A stretch of DNA of 64,000 nucleotides from AP-15 sp963818695 (GCA_963818695.1 CAWFTG010000007.1:248001-312000); one strand, 5' to 3'. Shown: positions 52,453-61,646, counted from the stretch's first letter. A program made the numbers and translations. Notes: generated from the sequence alone by a model not told the origin.

Positions 52453-53538
52453 ATGCCGGCAGGACCGCAGCGGCGGGACTTATGGGAAAACCCGATGGGA
52501 ACGGACGGGTTCGAATTCGTCGAATACACCGGCCCCGACCCGGAGGCGCTGGCTGCGCTGTTCGAGAAAATGGGGTTTGTCGCCGCGGCGCGCCACCGCT
52601 CCAAGAACGTCACCCTCTATAAGCAGGGTGAGGTCAATTTTATCCTGAACGCCGAGCCGGGGAGCTTTGCGCAAGCCTTTGCCCGATTGCACGGCCCGTC
52701 GGTTTGCGCGATCGCCTTCCGCGTCGCCGACGCCGCCCAGGCCTATGAGCGGGCGATCGGGCTCGGCGCCAAGCCGGTGCACGGCAAAGTCGGGCCGATG
52801 GAGCTCAATATCCCGGCCATCGAGGGTATCGGCGGCAGCTTGATCTACCTCGTCGACCGGTACGGCGATCGCACGATCTATGATGTCGACTTCGTCCCGC
52901 TCGTGGCCGAAGCGGCGCCATCCGGCGTCGGGCTCACCGCGATCGACCACCTGACCCACAATGTCCATCGCGGCCGGATGGAGCTGTGGGCCGAGTTTTA
53001 CGAGCGCCTGTTTAACTTTCGAGAGATCCGCTACTTCGACATCGAAGGCAAGCTGACCGGCCTCAAGTCAAAGGCGATGACGAGCCCATGCGGGCGGATC
53101 CGCATCCCGATAAACGAGAGCGCCGACGACAAATCGCAGATCTCGGAGTACCTCGAAGCTTATCACGGCGAGGGGATCCAGCACATCGCGCTCGCCACCG
53201 CCGATATTTACGCGACAGTCGAGGCGCTTCACTCCCGCTCCGTCTCGTTCATGTCTGTCCCGGACACCTATTACGAGGCGGTCGACGGCCGTGTGCCGGG
53301 GCACGGTGAGGATCTCGCTCGCCTGCAGCGCGACCGTATTCTGATCGACGGCGCGCCCGGCGAGGGTCAGGGGCTCCTCCTGCAGATTTTCACGGAAACG
53401 GTGATCGGCCCGATTTTCTTTGAGATCATCCAGCGCAAAGGGAATGAGGGGTTCGGCGAGGGCAACTTTCGCGCCCTCTTCGAATTGATAGAGCGCGACC
53501 AGATCCGCCGAGGCGTCCTCAAACCCGATGCTGTGTGA
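52453..53538 (+). CDS. hppD: 4-Hydroxyphenylpyruvate dioxygenase
   Basis: Converts 4-hydroxyphenylpyruvate to homogentisate in tyrosine catabolism. 361 residues from ATG 52453 (GGGAGGT upstream). Two VOC halves: GFEFVEYTGPDPEALAALFEKMG, then IDHLTHNVHRGRMELWAEFYE with the first Fe-ligand His, GEGIQHIALATADI with the second His, and the C-terminal GPIFFEIIQRKGNEGFGEGNF carrying the Glu ligand and the conserved gating segment. The length matches the family. Homogentisate dioxygenase (hmgA) is not in this window. Confidence 0.95.
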   Translation: MPAGPQRRDLWENPMGTDGFEFVEYTGPDPEALAALFEKMGFVAAARHRSKNVTLYKQGEVNFILNAEPGSFAQAFARLHGPSVCAIAFRVADAAQAYERAIGLGAKPVHGKVGPMELNIPAIEGIGGSLIYLVDRYGDRTIYDVDFVPLVAEAAPSGVGLTAIDHLTHNVHRGRMELWAEFYERLFNFREIRYFDIEGKLTGLKSKAMTSPCGRIRIPINESADDKSQISEYLEAYHGEGIQHIALATADIYATVEALHSRSVSFMSVPDTYYEAVDGRVPGHGEDLARLQRDRILIDGAPGEGQGLLLQIFTETVIGPIFFEIIQRKGNEGFGEGNFRALFELIERDQIRRGVLKPDAV

Positions 53539-53610
53539 CCAAACATCGAATGGAACGCACTGGCCTCGAAGGGCGGACGGTGCTACACCCTCCGTGCTGT
53601 ATGCACGCCC

Positions 53611-53822
53611 GCAGGAGAGGTCGCGCGATTGAGGCGCGGCGCCGAAGGAGCAACCGCCCCGGAAACTCTCAGGCAAAAGGACCGCGGGCGGAAGAGCGCT
53701 CTGGAAAGCAGCGGCTGGAAATCGGTTCCGGCCGCTCACCGAAGGAGTAAGCCCCGGTCGCGGCTCGCCCGCGGCCCGAGGTGAATCTCTCAGGGTCCAC
53801 GACAGAGGGGGCAAGTTCGGGC
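53611..53822 (+). promoter_or_regulatory. Tandem glycine riboswitch of the gcv operon
   Basis: Two glycine aptamers in series. Aptamer 1 shows GGAGAGG (53614 on), GCGCCGAAGGAGCAA, AACTCTCAGGCAAAAGGAC and GCGCTCTGGAAAG (to about 53708). Aptamer 2 has CACCGAAGGAGTAAGCCC, GAATCTCTCAGGGTCC and GACAGAGGGG (about 53737-53820). Glycine binding normally switches on the downstream cleavage genes. The gcvT RBS (GGAGG, 53843-53847) lies about 20 bases beyond aptamer 2, so control could be at translation or by early termination; no clear terminator hairpin is seen. Confidence 0.93.
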
Positions 53823-53854
53823 GCTTCGGCGTCTGCTCTGTCGGAGGTGCGCGG

Positions 53855-54977
53855 GTGAGCCTTGCCGAGACGACAGCGGCGCCGCTCAAGCGGACGCCGC
53901 TTTACGCTCTTCACCGCGAGCTCGGCGCGAGGATGGTCTCCTTCGCCGGCTACGAAATGCCGGTCCAGTATCCCTCCGGCATTCTTTCGGAGCATTTGCA
54001 TACCCGGTCCCAGGCGGGGCTGTTCGATGTCTCGCATATGGGCCAGATTCGGCTGTCGGGGGCGGGCTGCGTCGCCGCAATGGAAGGCCTCGTGCCCGGC
54101 GACCTTGCAGCGCTCCCGCCGAAGGGGATGCGCTATACGCTCCTCCTCAACGACGCGGGGGGTATCCTCGACGACCTGATGGCGACGCGTCTCGCAGACG
54201 GGCTCTTCCTGGTCGTCAACGCCGCGCGCAAAGAGGCCGATCTGGCGCACCTTCAGGATCAGCTTGGTGCGGCCACGACGGTCGAACCTCTACCGGATAG
54301 GGGTTTGCTGGCGCTGCAGGGACCGGCTGCAGCCGCGGTGCTGTCCCGCTTCCTCGACGGAATCGCCGGGCTGCGGTTCATGTCGGCGGCCGAGTTGACG
54401 ATCGGCGACCGGGAATGCCTTGTCACACGCTCCGGCTACACCGGCGAGGATGGGTTTGAGATTTCGCTACCGGCCGACGCGGCGGAAGGTTTCGCGCGAA
54501 GCCTCATCGCCGAGCCCGAGGTGTTGCCGATTGGCCTCGGCGCCCGTGATTTGCTGCGGCTCGAGGCAGGCCTTTGCCTTTACGGGCACGACATCGACGA
54601 AACCACGACACCCGTCGAGGCCGATCTCGCCTGGACGATCGGCAAGAGGCGGCGCACCGAAGGCAACTTCCCCGGCGCTCAAATAGTGCTCCGCCAGCTC
54701 GACGAGGGTACGAGCCGCAAGCGCGTTGGCATCCGCCCCGACGGGCGCGCCGCGGCGCGCGAAGGTACCGAGATTGTCGACGAGACGGGGAACAAGCTGG
54801 GCAGTATCACGAGCGGCGGCTTCGGCCCATCAGTCGGAGGACCGGTCGCATTGGGCTATGTCGAATTCGGCGCATGCAGTGGCCGACACCCCGCTGCAAC
54901 TTCTCGTGCGGGGTGAACCCCGGCCGGCGCGCGTCGTTCGCCTGCCTTTCGTCCCTACCCGCTATCACCGCGGCTGA
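53855..54977 (+). CDS. gcvT: Aminomethyltransferase (glycine cleavage T-protein), frameshifted in this sequence
   Basis: Transfers the methylene group from the H-protein to THF. GTG 53855 follows GGAGG. The first frame shows LYALHRELGARMVSFAGYEMP, GLFDVSHMGQIRLSG, LLNDAGGILDDLMATRL and RSGYTGEDGFEIS, with the folate-site Asp and Glu. One extra T at 54866-54867 (GAATC to GAATTC) breaks the last 38 residues. Removing it gives GYVESAHAVADTPLQLLVRG and the family ending LPFVPTRYHRG, 373 residues in total. It is the first gene of the riboswitch-controlled operon. Confidence 0.96.
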
Positions 54978-54997
54978 CCCCGAAGAAGGGAATCCGG

Positions 54998-55375
54998 ATG
55001 AGCTCGCTTCGCTTCACGAAGGACCATGAATGGGTCCGGCTCGATGGCGATCTCGCCGTCGTTGGCATTACCGACTACGCGCAATCGCAACTCGGCGACG
55101 TCGTCTATGTCGAGCTGCCCGAAATAGGCCGCCGGGTCGAGAAGGGCAAGGAGGCGGCGGTTGTCGAATTGGTAAAGGCAGCGAGCGAGGTCTATGCTCC
55201 GGTCTCGGGAGAGGTGGTCGAGGTCAATGACGCGCTCGCCGCCGACCCGGCCAAGGTCAATGCCGATCCGATGGGCGAGGGGTGGTTTCTCAAGCTGCGC
55301 CTCGCCAACTCTAAAGAGCTCGACGGGCTGTTGGACGAAGAGACCTACCAGCGGTTGATCGAGGAGCAGCACTGA
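54998..55375 (+). CDS. gcvH: Glycine cleavage system H-protein
   Basis: 125-residue lipoyl carrier shuttling aminomethyl groups between P-, T- and L-proteins. FTKDHEWVRLDGDLAVVGITDYA is the usual start, VYVELPEIGRRVEKGKEAAVVELVKAASEVYAPVSGEV contains the lipoyl-Lys in the ELVKAAS hairpin, and NADPMGEGWFLKLRL is the C-terminal signature. Its TGA overlaps the gcvPA start (TGATG), so the two are translationally coupled. Confidence 0.97.
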   Translation: MSSLRFTKDHEWVRLDGDLAVVGITDYAQSQLGDVVYVELPEIGRRVEKGKEAAVVELVKAASEVYAPVSGEVVEVNDALAADPAKVNADPMGEGWFLKLRLANSKELDGLLDEETYQRLIEEQH

Positions 55376-56716
55376 TGCGCTACCTGCCACTCACCGCGAG
55401 CGATCGCGCGGAGATGCTGGCCACCATCGGGGTCGAGTTCGATCGATGCCCTGTTCGACGATGTGCCCCAAGCCGCGCGTCTGAGCGACCCGGTCGATCT
55501 CCCTAGAACGATGGGCGAGATTGAGGTCGAGCGACTGATCTCGCGTATGGCGGCGCGAAACGTCGCCGCCGGCTCGGTCCCGTTTTTCATCGGAGGCGGG
55601 GTCTACCGCCATCATATCCCGGCGGCAGTCGACCATCTGATCCAGCGCGGCGAGTTTCTGACCTCCTACACGCCGTACCAGCCGGAAATTTCACAAGGTA
55701 CCCTGCAATATCTGTTCGAGTTTCAGACCCAGGTCGCGCTGCTGACCGGAATGGAGGTCGCCAACGCGTCGCTCTACGATGGGGCGACCGCCTGCGCCGA
55801 AGCGGTGATGATGGCCAACCGCATCACCGGCCGCAGGAAGGCCGTGCTGTCTGGCGGCCTTCACCCGCATTACCGCGAGGTTTGCGAGACCTATGCCCGG
55901 TTTGTCGGGTTTGAGGTTTCGGCAGAGAAAGCTTTGGGCGGCGAAGATCCCGCTCGGCTCGTCTATCGAGACACCTCCTGCGTCGTGGTGCAGAACCCCG
56001 ATTTTTTCGGCGAAATTCGGGATTACTCGAAGCTCGCGCGGACCTGCCACGATGCCGGTGCTCTTCTGGTCGTCGTGGTCACCGAGATCTTGTCGCTCGG
56101 CGCCATTCGCCCGCCCGGCGAGATGGGCGCGGATATCGTCGCGGCCGAAGGCCAATCGGTCGGCAACGCCCTCAACTTCGGCGGGCCGCATGTCGGGTTG
56201 TTCGCCACCCGGGACAGGTTCGTGCGTCAGATACCGGGACGCCTCGTCGGACAGACGGTTGACGCCGATGGCCGACGGGGTTGGGTCCTGACCCTGTCGA
56301 CCCGCGAGCAACACATTCGACGCGAACGGGCGACCAGCAACATCTGCACTAACTCGGGATTGTGCGCTCTCGCTTTCACAATTCATCTGGCGCTGCTCGG
56401 GGAAGCGGGGCTGACGCGGCTCGCGCGCCTCAACCACACCGCGGCGGTTGCGCTCGCCGAACGGCTCGAGCAGGTGCCCGGGGTGCGCCTCCTCAATCGT
56501 ACTTTCTTCAACGAGTTCGCGGTGCGGCTGCCCGGGCCAGCGGCAGAGATCGTCGAACTGCTCGCTGGAAAGGGCGTCCTCGCCGGGGTACCTCTCAGCC
56601 GCGTCTATCCCGACAACGATGCAGTAGCAGACCTAATGCTCGTCGCGGCGACCGAGATGACGACCGCAGAAGACATGGACCGGCTCGAAGCAGGCTTGCG
56701 CGAGGTGCTGTCATGA
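55375..56716 (+). CDS. gcvPA: Glycine dehydrogenase (decarboxylating) subunit 1, frameshifted in this sequence
   Basis: PLP-enzyme alpha chain of the split P-protein. The first frame from ATG 55375 gives RYLPLTASDRAEMLATIGVE. One extra T at 55438-55439 (GAGTC to GAGTTC) breaks it, and repair gives VESIDALFDDVPQAARL. The rest is normal: YTPYQPEISQGTLQYLFEFQT, GMEVANASLYDGATACAEA, EGQSVGNALNFGGPHVGLFAT, and ERATSNICTNSGLCALAF near the end. Repaired length 446. It overlaps gcvPB by ATGA. Confidence 0.96.
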
Positions 56717-58276
56717 ATGATTGGAGCCGGGCCGTCGGCGCGTACCAAGCCGGTGATTCGGCACCGTCGTTCGAGACGGTCACCGGCAACCGCGGGCTTC
56801 AGATTGAAGAGGCGTTGCTCTTCGAGCAGGATTTGCCCAGGGTCTTGCGGTGTCGATCTGCCCGAGCCAGCGATATTTCGCAACCGCCTCGGCGGGCTCG
56901 AGCGGCAAGGCATCATCGGTCTTCCGGGTCTCAGTGAGCCGCAGGTGGTGCGCCACTTCACCCGCCTCTCGCAAAAGAACTACGCGATCGATACCGGCCT
57001 TTACCCGCTCGGCTCGTGCACGATGAAGCACAACCCGCGCCTCAATGAGAAACTGGCGCGCCTGCCCGGTCTCGCCGACATCCACCCGCTGCAGCCGGTA
57101 TCCACAGTGCCGGGAGCGCTCGAGCTGATCGACACCCTCGCGCATTGGCTCAAAACACTGACCGGGATGCCGGCGATCGCATTAAGCCCGGCGGCGGGTG
57201 CGCATGGTGAGCTGTGCGGAATCATGTGCATACGCGCGGCACTCGAGGCGCGCGGCGACCGGCGGATCCGCGTTCTCGTTCCGGAATCCGCGCATGGCAC
57301 GAACCCGGCGACCGCCGCGGCTTGCGGCTACACGGTTGATCCCATTCCCGCCGATGCGACAGGGCGGGTAGACCGCGCCGCGCTAGAGGCGAAGCTCGGC
57401 CCCGATGTCGCCGCACTGATGCTGACCAACCCGAACACTTGCGGGCTGTTCGAGCGCGAGATCGTGGAGATCGCCGAGGCGGTGCATCGGGCCGGCGCCT
57501 TCTTCTATTGCGATGGTGCGAATTTCAACGCGATCGTCGGTCGCGTGCGGCCGGCCGATCTCGGCATCGACTGCATGCACCTCAACCTTCACAAGACGTT
57601 TTCCACGCCTCACGGCGGCGGCGGGCCGGGAAGCGGGCCGGTTGCGCTCAGCGCGAGCCTCGCCCCATTCGCGCCGTTGCCGTGGATCGTGCACGGACGG
57701 GACGGCCTCGAGCTGATCGAGCACAAGACCGGCCCGGCCGAGAACTCCCTTGGCCGCCTGAAAGGGTTTCACGGCCAAATGGGCATGTTCGTCCGGGCGC
57801 TCGCCTACATGATGAGCCACGGCTCGGATGGGCTGCGGCAGGTGGCCGAGGACGCGGTGCTCAACGCCAATTACCTGCGCGCCCGGCTCGCCGACGATCT
57901 CAGCCTCTCGTTCCCCGGCCCGTGCATGCATGAGGTGCTGTTTGACGACGGCTTTCTGAAGGACACCGGGGTGACGACGCTCGATTTCGCCAAGGCGCTG
58001 ATCGACGAGGGGTATCACCCGATGACGATGTACTTCCCGCTGATCGTGCACGGCGCGATGCTGGTCGAGCCGACCGAGACCGAAAGCAAGGCCTCGCTGG
58101 ACCGGTTCATTGCGGTCGTCAAAGCGCTCGCCGCAGCCGCGCGGTCGGGAGACACGGCGCGTTTTCGCGCAGCGCCGGTCTTGACGCCGCGCCGCCGACT
58201 CGACGAAACCGCCGCCGCCCGTAATCCGGTGCTCCGCTGGCGCCCGGAACAGGCGCAGCGTCAGGCGGCCGAATAG
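56713..58276 (+). CDS. gcvPB: Glycine dehydrogenase (decarboxylating) subunit 2, frameshifted in this sequence
   Basis: PLP-binding beta chain of the P-protein. ATG 56713 overlaps the gcvPA stop. One extra C at 56836-56838 (TTGCCAGGG to TTGCCCAGGG) breaks the N-terminal region; repair gives FEQDLPGSCGVDLPEP. Downstream are LYPLGSCTMKHNPRLNEKLARLPG-type motifs (LGSCTMKHNP), ESAHGTNPATAAACGY, the PLP-Lys in MHLNLHKTFSTPHGGGGPG, and LIVHGAMLVEPTETESK. Repaired length 520, as in other split P-proteins. Confidence 0.96.
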
Positions 58277-58288
58277 GAAAGCACGCAG

Positions 58289-59278
58289 ATGCCGTCCGAT
58301 CGCATTCATCTGAGCATTGCGGAGGCGCGCGAGCATTCCGAGCGTGCGCTGCGCGGCATCGGCTACGACGCCGAGGAGGCGCGGATCATCGCCGATCACG
58401 CGATCGATGCAGCGGCGTGCGGCTACGAGTATTCAGGGCTGGCGAAACTCCTCAACATCCCCGAGCACCGGCGCTTCAAGCAGCCGCGCCATCCGATGAA
58501 GGTGCTGCGCAACACCGAAATTTCGACGCTCTACGACGGCGGCAACAATGTCGGCATGCTCGTCATGTACCACGCGGCCCGCGCTGCGACCGACAAGGCG
58601 GCGGCCCGCGGAGTTGCGGTCATCGGGGTGACGAACAGCTGGATGAGCGGGCGCAGCGCCTATTATATGGAGATGATCGCCAAGGCCGACCTCGTCGGCA
58701 TGCACACGGCTGCCTCGGCGCGCAGCGTCGCCCCGTTCGGCGGCACCCGGCCGGCGCTCGGCACCAACCCGATCGCCTTCGGCCTGCCGTCGTCTCGCGG
58801 GCCGGTGGTCCTCGACATGGGGACCTCGGCGTTCATGGGCACCGACCTGGCCTATCGCGAGAGGATGGGCCAGCAGCTCCCGGAAGGTGTCGCCGTCGAT
58901 GCCGAAGGGCGCCCGACCCGCGACCCGGCCAAGGCAAGGGTCGGCGCGCTCCTCCCGTTCGGCGGCTATAAGGGCTTCGGGCTCGCCTTGATCGTCCAGG
59001 CATTGGGCGTGCTCGCCGGCTCGGCGCTCGATCCGGACAAGGATGACGGCTACCTGTTCGTCGTGCTGAAACCGGAATTGCTGATCGACCTTGACGATTT
59101 CAAACAGCAAATCAGCGCGCTGATCGACCGGATCAAGGCGACGCCACGCCAGCCCGGCGTCGATGAAATCCGAATTCCGGGCGAGCGAGCTTTCCGCAGC
59201 AGAGAACATATGTTGCGCGACGGGATCGAGATCGACCGGGTTGTCTACGAGTCGCTCAAATCTCTGCACCTTGACTAA
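58289..59278 (+). CDS. Ldh family oxidoreductase (malate/L-lactate/ureidoglycolate dehydrogenase type)
   Basis: 329-residue NAD(P)-dependent dehydrogenase with the non-Rossmann Ldh_2 fold. Features: GIGYDAEEARIIADHAIDAAACG near the start, DGGNNVGMLVMYHAA, a GVAVIGVTNSWMSGRSAYYMEM segment, APFGGTRPALGTNPIAFGLPS with the conserved GTNP, and LLPFGGYKGFGLALIVQALGVLAG with the KGxGL motif. It reduces a 2-oxoacid or oxidises the 2-hydroxyacid. It follows gcvPB by 12 bases, so it may read through from the gcv operon. Confidence 0.88.
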   Translation: MPSDRIHLSIAEAREHSERALRGIGYDAEEARIIADHAIDAAACGYEYSGLAKLLNIPEHRRFKQPRHPMKVLRNTEISTLYDGGNNVGMLVMYHAARAATDKAAARGVAVIGVTNSWMSGRSAYYMEMIAKADLVGMHTAASARSVAPFGGTRPALGTNPIAFGLPSSRGPVVLDMGTSAFMGTDLAYRERMGQQLPEGVAVDAEGRPTRDPAKARVGALLPFGGYKGFGLALIVQALGVLAGSALDPDKDDGYLFVVLKPELLIDLDDFKQQISALIDRIKATPRQPGVDEIRIPGERAFRSREHMLRDGIEIDRVVYESLKSLHLD

Positions 59279-59306
59279 AGGCCGGCCGGGAGTTCACAGA
59301 ACTCGA

Positions 59307-60335
59307 ATGGGATCGGCTCGGCTCTCCTGGCTCTTTGCGCCATGGCACGTCGCTGCGTTGGCAACCGGCGCGAAATCGTTCCGCGACAATCCGGTGATCG
59401 GCAGCGCCGCACTCAATCACGCCGGGTTGCATGTCGCGCGCGTGCGATTGGCTCACCGGATGGCTGAATGGCGCCGCCAGAGACTATCCGCACTGATTTC
59501 CGAAGAGGATCGGACGGCTTTCGAGCGTGACGGCTTTATCCTCAAACCCGATTTTTTGCCCGCTTCCGATTATGCGGCGCTCAAAGAGCAGGTGCTGTCG
59601 TTCCGCGGACCGGTGCGGCATCAGCTTCAGGGCGATGCGTTGACCCGCCGCATCGCCCTCGACCGCCGAACCCTAGCCAATCTGCCGGCCTTGCGCGCGA
59701 TGGTCGACAGCCCGGAATGGCTGGGCCTCGTGCGCTATGTCGGCTCCTACATGCTCGAACCGCAAATCTATGTCCAAACGATCTTCTCGCATGTGCGCCA
59801 GGCGCCGCCCGACCCGCAAACGCGGCTGCACGCCGACGCCTTTCATCCCTCGGTCAAGGCCTGGTTCTTTCTGACGGATGTCGCCGAAGAAGACGGGCCC
59901 TTCGTCTATGTGCCGGGGTCACACCGGCCGACACGCCGGCGTCTCGCCTGGGAACGCAGAGCGTCGATGACGGCGGCCCGCAGTCCCGATTTCCAATCCG
60001 CCCGCGGGTCGCTGCGGATCACGGCGGAAGAGTCGCGCCGCCTCGGCTTTGTGGAGCCGAAGGCTTTCGCGGTGCCGCAGAATACGCTTGTAGTGGCAGA
60101 CACGGTCGGCTTCCACGCGCGCGGTCTCAGCGCCCGCCCATCGATCCGTATCGAAATCTGGGCCTACGGGCGCCGCAGCCCGTTCCTGCCTTGGCTCGGT
60201 TGCGACCTTGCCGGGCTGCCCTTGATCAAGGGTCGGGCCGTACCCCTCTACTGGTCGGCGATGGACATTGCGGAGCGAGTGCACTTGGGCACCAACCCCT
60301 GGCGAAGCGCCGGAACCGCGACCCCGATCGAATAG
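59307..60335 (+). CDS. Phytanoyl-CoA dioxygenase (PhyH) family protein
   Basis: 342 residues from ATG 59307. It is a 2-oxoglutarate/Fe(II) oxygenase: FERDGFILKPDFLPASDY, the iron-binding TRLHADAFHPSVKAWFFL (HxD at about residues 181-183), GPFVYVPGSHRPTRRRLAWE, and the distal TVGFHARG His with a following Arg. The first 45 residues (SWLFAPWHVAALATGAKSF) are a helical extension common in this subgroup. The substrate is unknown; it is on the same strand 28 bases after the Ldh-type gene. Confidence 0.88.
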   Translation: MGSARLSWLFAPWHVAALATGAKSFRDNPVIGSAALNHAGLHVARVRLAHRMAEWRRQRLSALISEEDRTAFERDGFILKPDFLPASDYAALKEQVLSFRGPVRHQLQGDALTRRIALDRRTLANLPALRAMVDSPEWLGLVRYVGSYMLEPQIYVQTIFSHVRQAPPDPQTRLHADAFHPSVKAWFFLTDVAEEDGPFVYVPGSHRPTRRRLAWERRASMTAARSPDFQSARGSLRITAEESRRLGFVEPKAFAVPQNTLVVADTVGFHARGLSARPSIRIEIWAYGRRSPFLPWLGCDLAGLPLIKGRAVPLYWSAMDIAERVHLGTNPWRSAGTATPIE

Positions 60336-60385
60336 CTCATTCCTGATTGTGGCGGGAGGCAACCGGTCGCTAGCGCGTCGCGGCC

Positions 60386-61054
60386 CTAATCCTCCATTGC
60401 GTAGCCGCGCCCGTAGCGGGCGAACACCTCGTTGAATTCGGCGACGGCAGTGCGCGGGCCCCTGGGATGGGACCAGATCGCGCCGATGACCGCGAGGAAA
60501 TCGGCCCCGGCTTCGATCAGCGACCCACAATTCTGTTGCGTGATCCCGCCGATGGCGCAGCACGGGACGACGGTGGTTTCGCTCCAATCGTGCAACAGTT
60601 CGGGGTCGGCATGGTGTTTCGCGGCCTTGGTCGTGCTCGGGAAGAAGGCGCCGAAAGCGACGTAGTCGGCACCGGCTTCGGCGGCGGTGATCGCGCGGTC
60701 GCGGCTGGCACCGCAGGTCACCCCGACGATGCGGTCGGGGCCGAGCAGACGCCTGGCCTCGGCATAGGGCATGTCTTCTTCCCCGACATGCACGCCGTCG
60801 CAATCGAGCTCGGCGGCGAGGTCGGGGCGGTCGTTCATGATGAATGCGACGCCGCGGTCTTGGGCGATGGGCTTCAGCACCTTGGTGGCCCGCCGGACCT
60901 CGTCGGCACCGCAGTCCTTGAGGCGCAGCTGCAACGAGGCAACATCGCCGCCGGCTAGCGCCTCTTCGAGCTCCTTCGCGAACCTATCCGGGTCGAGGGC
61001 CGGCGGCGTGATCAGGTAGAGCCGCGTCGTCGCCCGCGTCTCGCGCTGCGCCAA
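60386..61054 (-). CDS. thiE: Thiamine phosphate synthase
   Basis: 222-residue TIM barrel joining the pyrimidine and thiazole phosphates. RLYLITPPALDP opens it, then LQLRLKDCGADEV, FIMNDRPDLAAELDCDGVHVGEEDMP with the Mg-binding Asp (NDRPDLA, DGVH), GVTCGASRDRA, ADYVAFGAFFPSTTK and a CCAIGGITQQN. The likely start is TTG 61054; it has a weak RBS, and a 12-codon ORF with a strong RBS lies just upstream (61057-61095). No TPP riboswitch motif was found in the spacer. Confidence 0.93.
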   Translation of the reverse strand: MAQRETRATTRLYLITPPALDPDRFAKELEEALAGGDVASLQLRLKDCGADEVRRATKVLKPIAQDRGVAFIMNDRPDLAAELDCDGVHVGEEDMPYAEARRLLGPDRIVGVTCGASRDRAITAAEAGADYVAFGAFFPSTTKAAKHHADPELLHDWSETTVVPCCAIGGITQQNCGSLIEAGADFLAVIGAIWSHPRGPRTAVAEFNEVFARYGRGYAMED

Positions 61055-61056
61055 GC

Positions 61057-61095
61057 TCAGCCCCCGCCCTGAGTGACGGGCTCGGTGATTTCCAT
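61057..61095 (-). CDS. 12-residue upstream ORF of thiE
   Basis: ATG 61095 preceded by the strong RBS GAGGAAGGAAAG encodes MEITEPVTQGGG and stops 2 bases before the annotated thiE start. It may be a leader peptide coupling translation to thiE. Alternatively, thiE truly begins here and one base is missing from the sequence, which would give a 15-residue longer N-terminus. Confidence 0.35.
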   Translation of the reverse strand: MEITEPVTQGGG

Positions 61096-61265
61096 CGGCT
61101 TTCCTTCCTCACGGGTGGGCGGGCACCCTTTCAACTAACACCGGATCCCGTCCTTATCAAACCGGGCGAGATTAGACGAGAACCGCGGCACGATGCCTCT
61201 CGACGTGCTGGAGCGCCAAAAGCCGGCGCGATAAGACGGCGGGCTCGACCCATCGGAGACAAACG

Positions 61266-61583
61266 ATGCCGAAATCCCTCAGCGCCTTGCTGCTCGCCGC
61301 CTTCGCCTCGGTGAGCGCCCTCTACTCAGACGCGGAAACCGTGCTCGCACAAGGCGCCGAGCCGAGCCTTCCCGGCGCCCCGGAGCCGACGCGGAATTTT
61401 CCAGGGGGACCCCGGCTGCCAGGGGGTCCGCCTGGCGGCTCCGGAAGCTATGCGGTAAGCGCGGCGGCAAACGATCACACCTCTTTTCTGTGGGTCGTAG
61501 ACAACGTTCAGCGCGCCGTCGTCTTGTGCGAAAAGACCGATGGCGGCAAGGACTTCATCTGCATCAAGAAGCCCCTGCCTTGA
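61266..61583 (+). CDS. Small exported Pro/Gly-rich protein (105 aa)
   Basis: Signal peptide at residues 1-29 (KSLSALLLAAFASVSALYS, cleavage near VLAQ). The mature part is Pro/Gly-rich (PGGPRLPGGPPGGSGSY), ending in a compact SFLWVVDNVQRAVVLCEKTDGGKDFICIKKP segment with two Cys that could form a disulfide. No family recognised. Start ATG 61266 follows GGAGACAAACG. It is isolated, between divergent thiE and the dehalogenase gene. Confidence 0.6.
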   Translation: MPKSLSALLLAAFASVSALYSDAETVLAQGAEPSLPGAPEPTRNFPGGPRLPGGPPGGSGSYAVSAAANDHTSFLWVVDNVQRAVVLCEKTDGGKDFICIKKPLP

Positions 61584-61646
61584 CATGATCGCTCTCGAAG
61601 CGCGACATCGAAGCTTGGCGGCAACCTAGTTGGCGGGATTCGGCGG

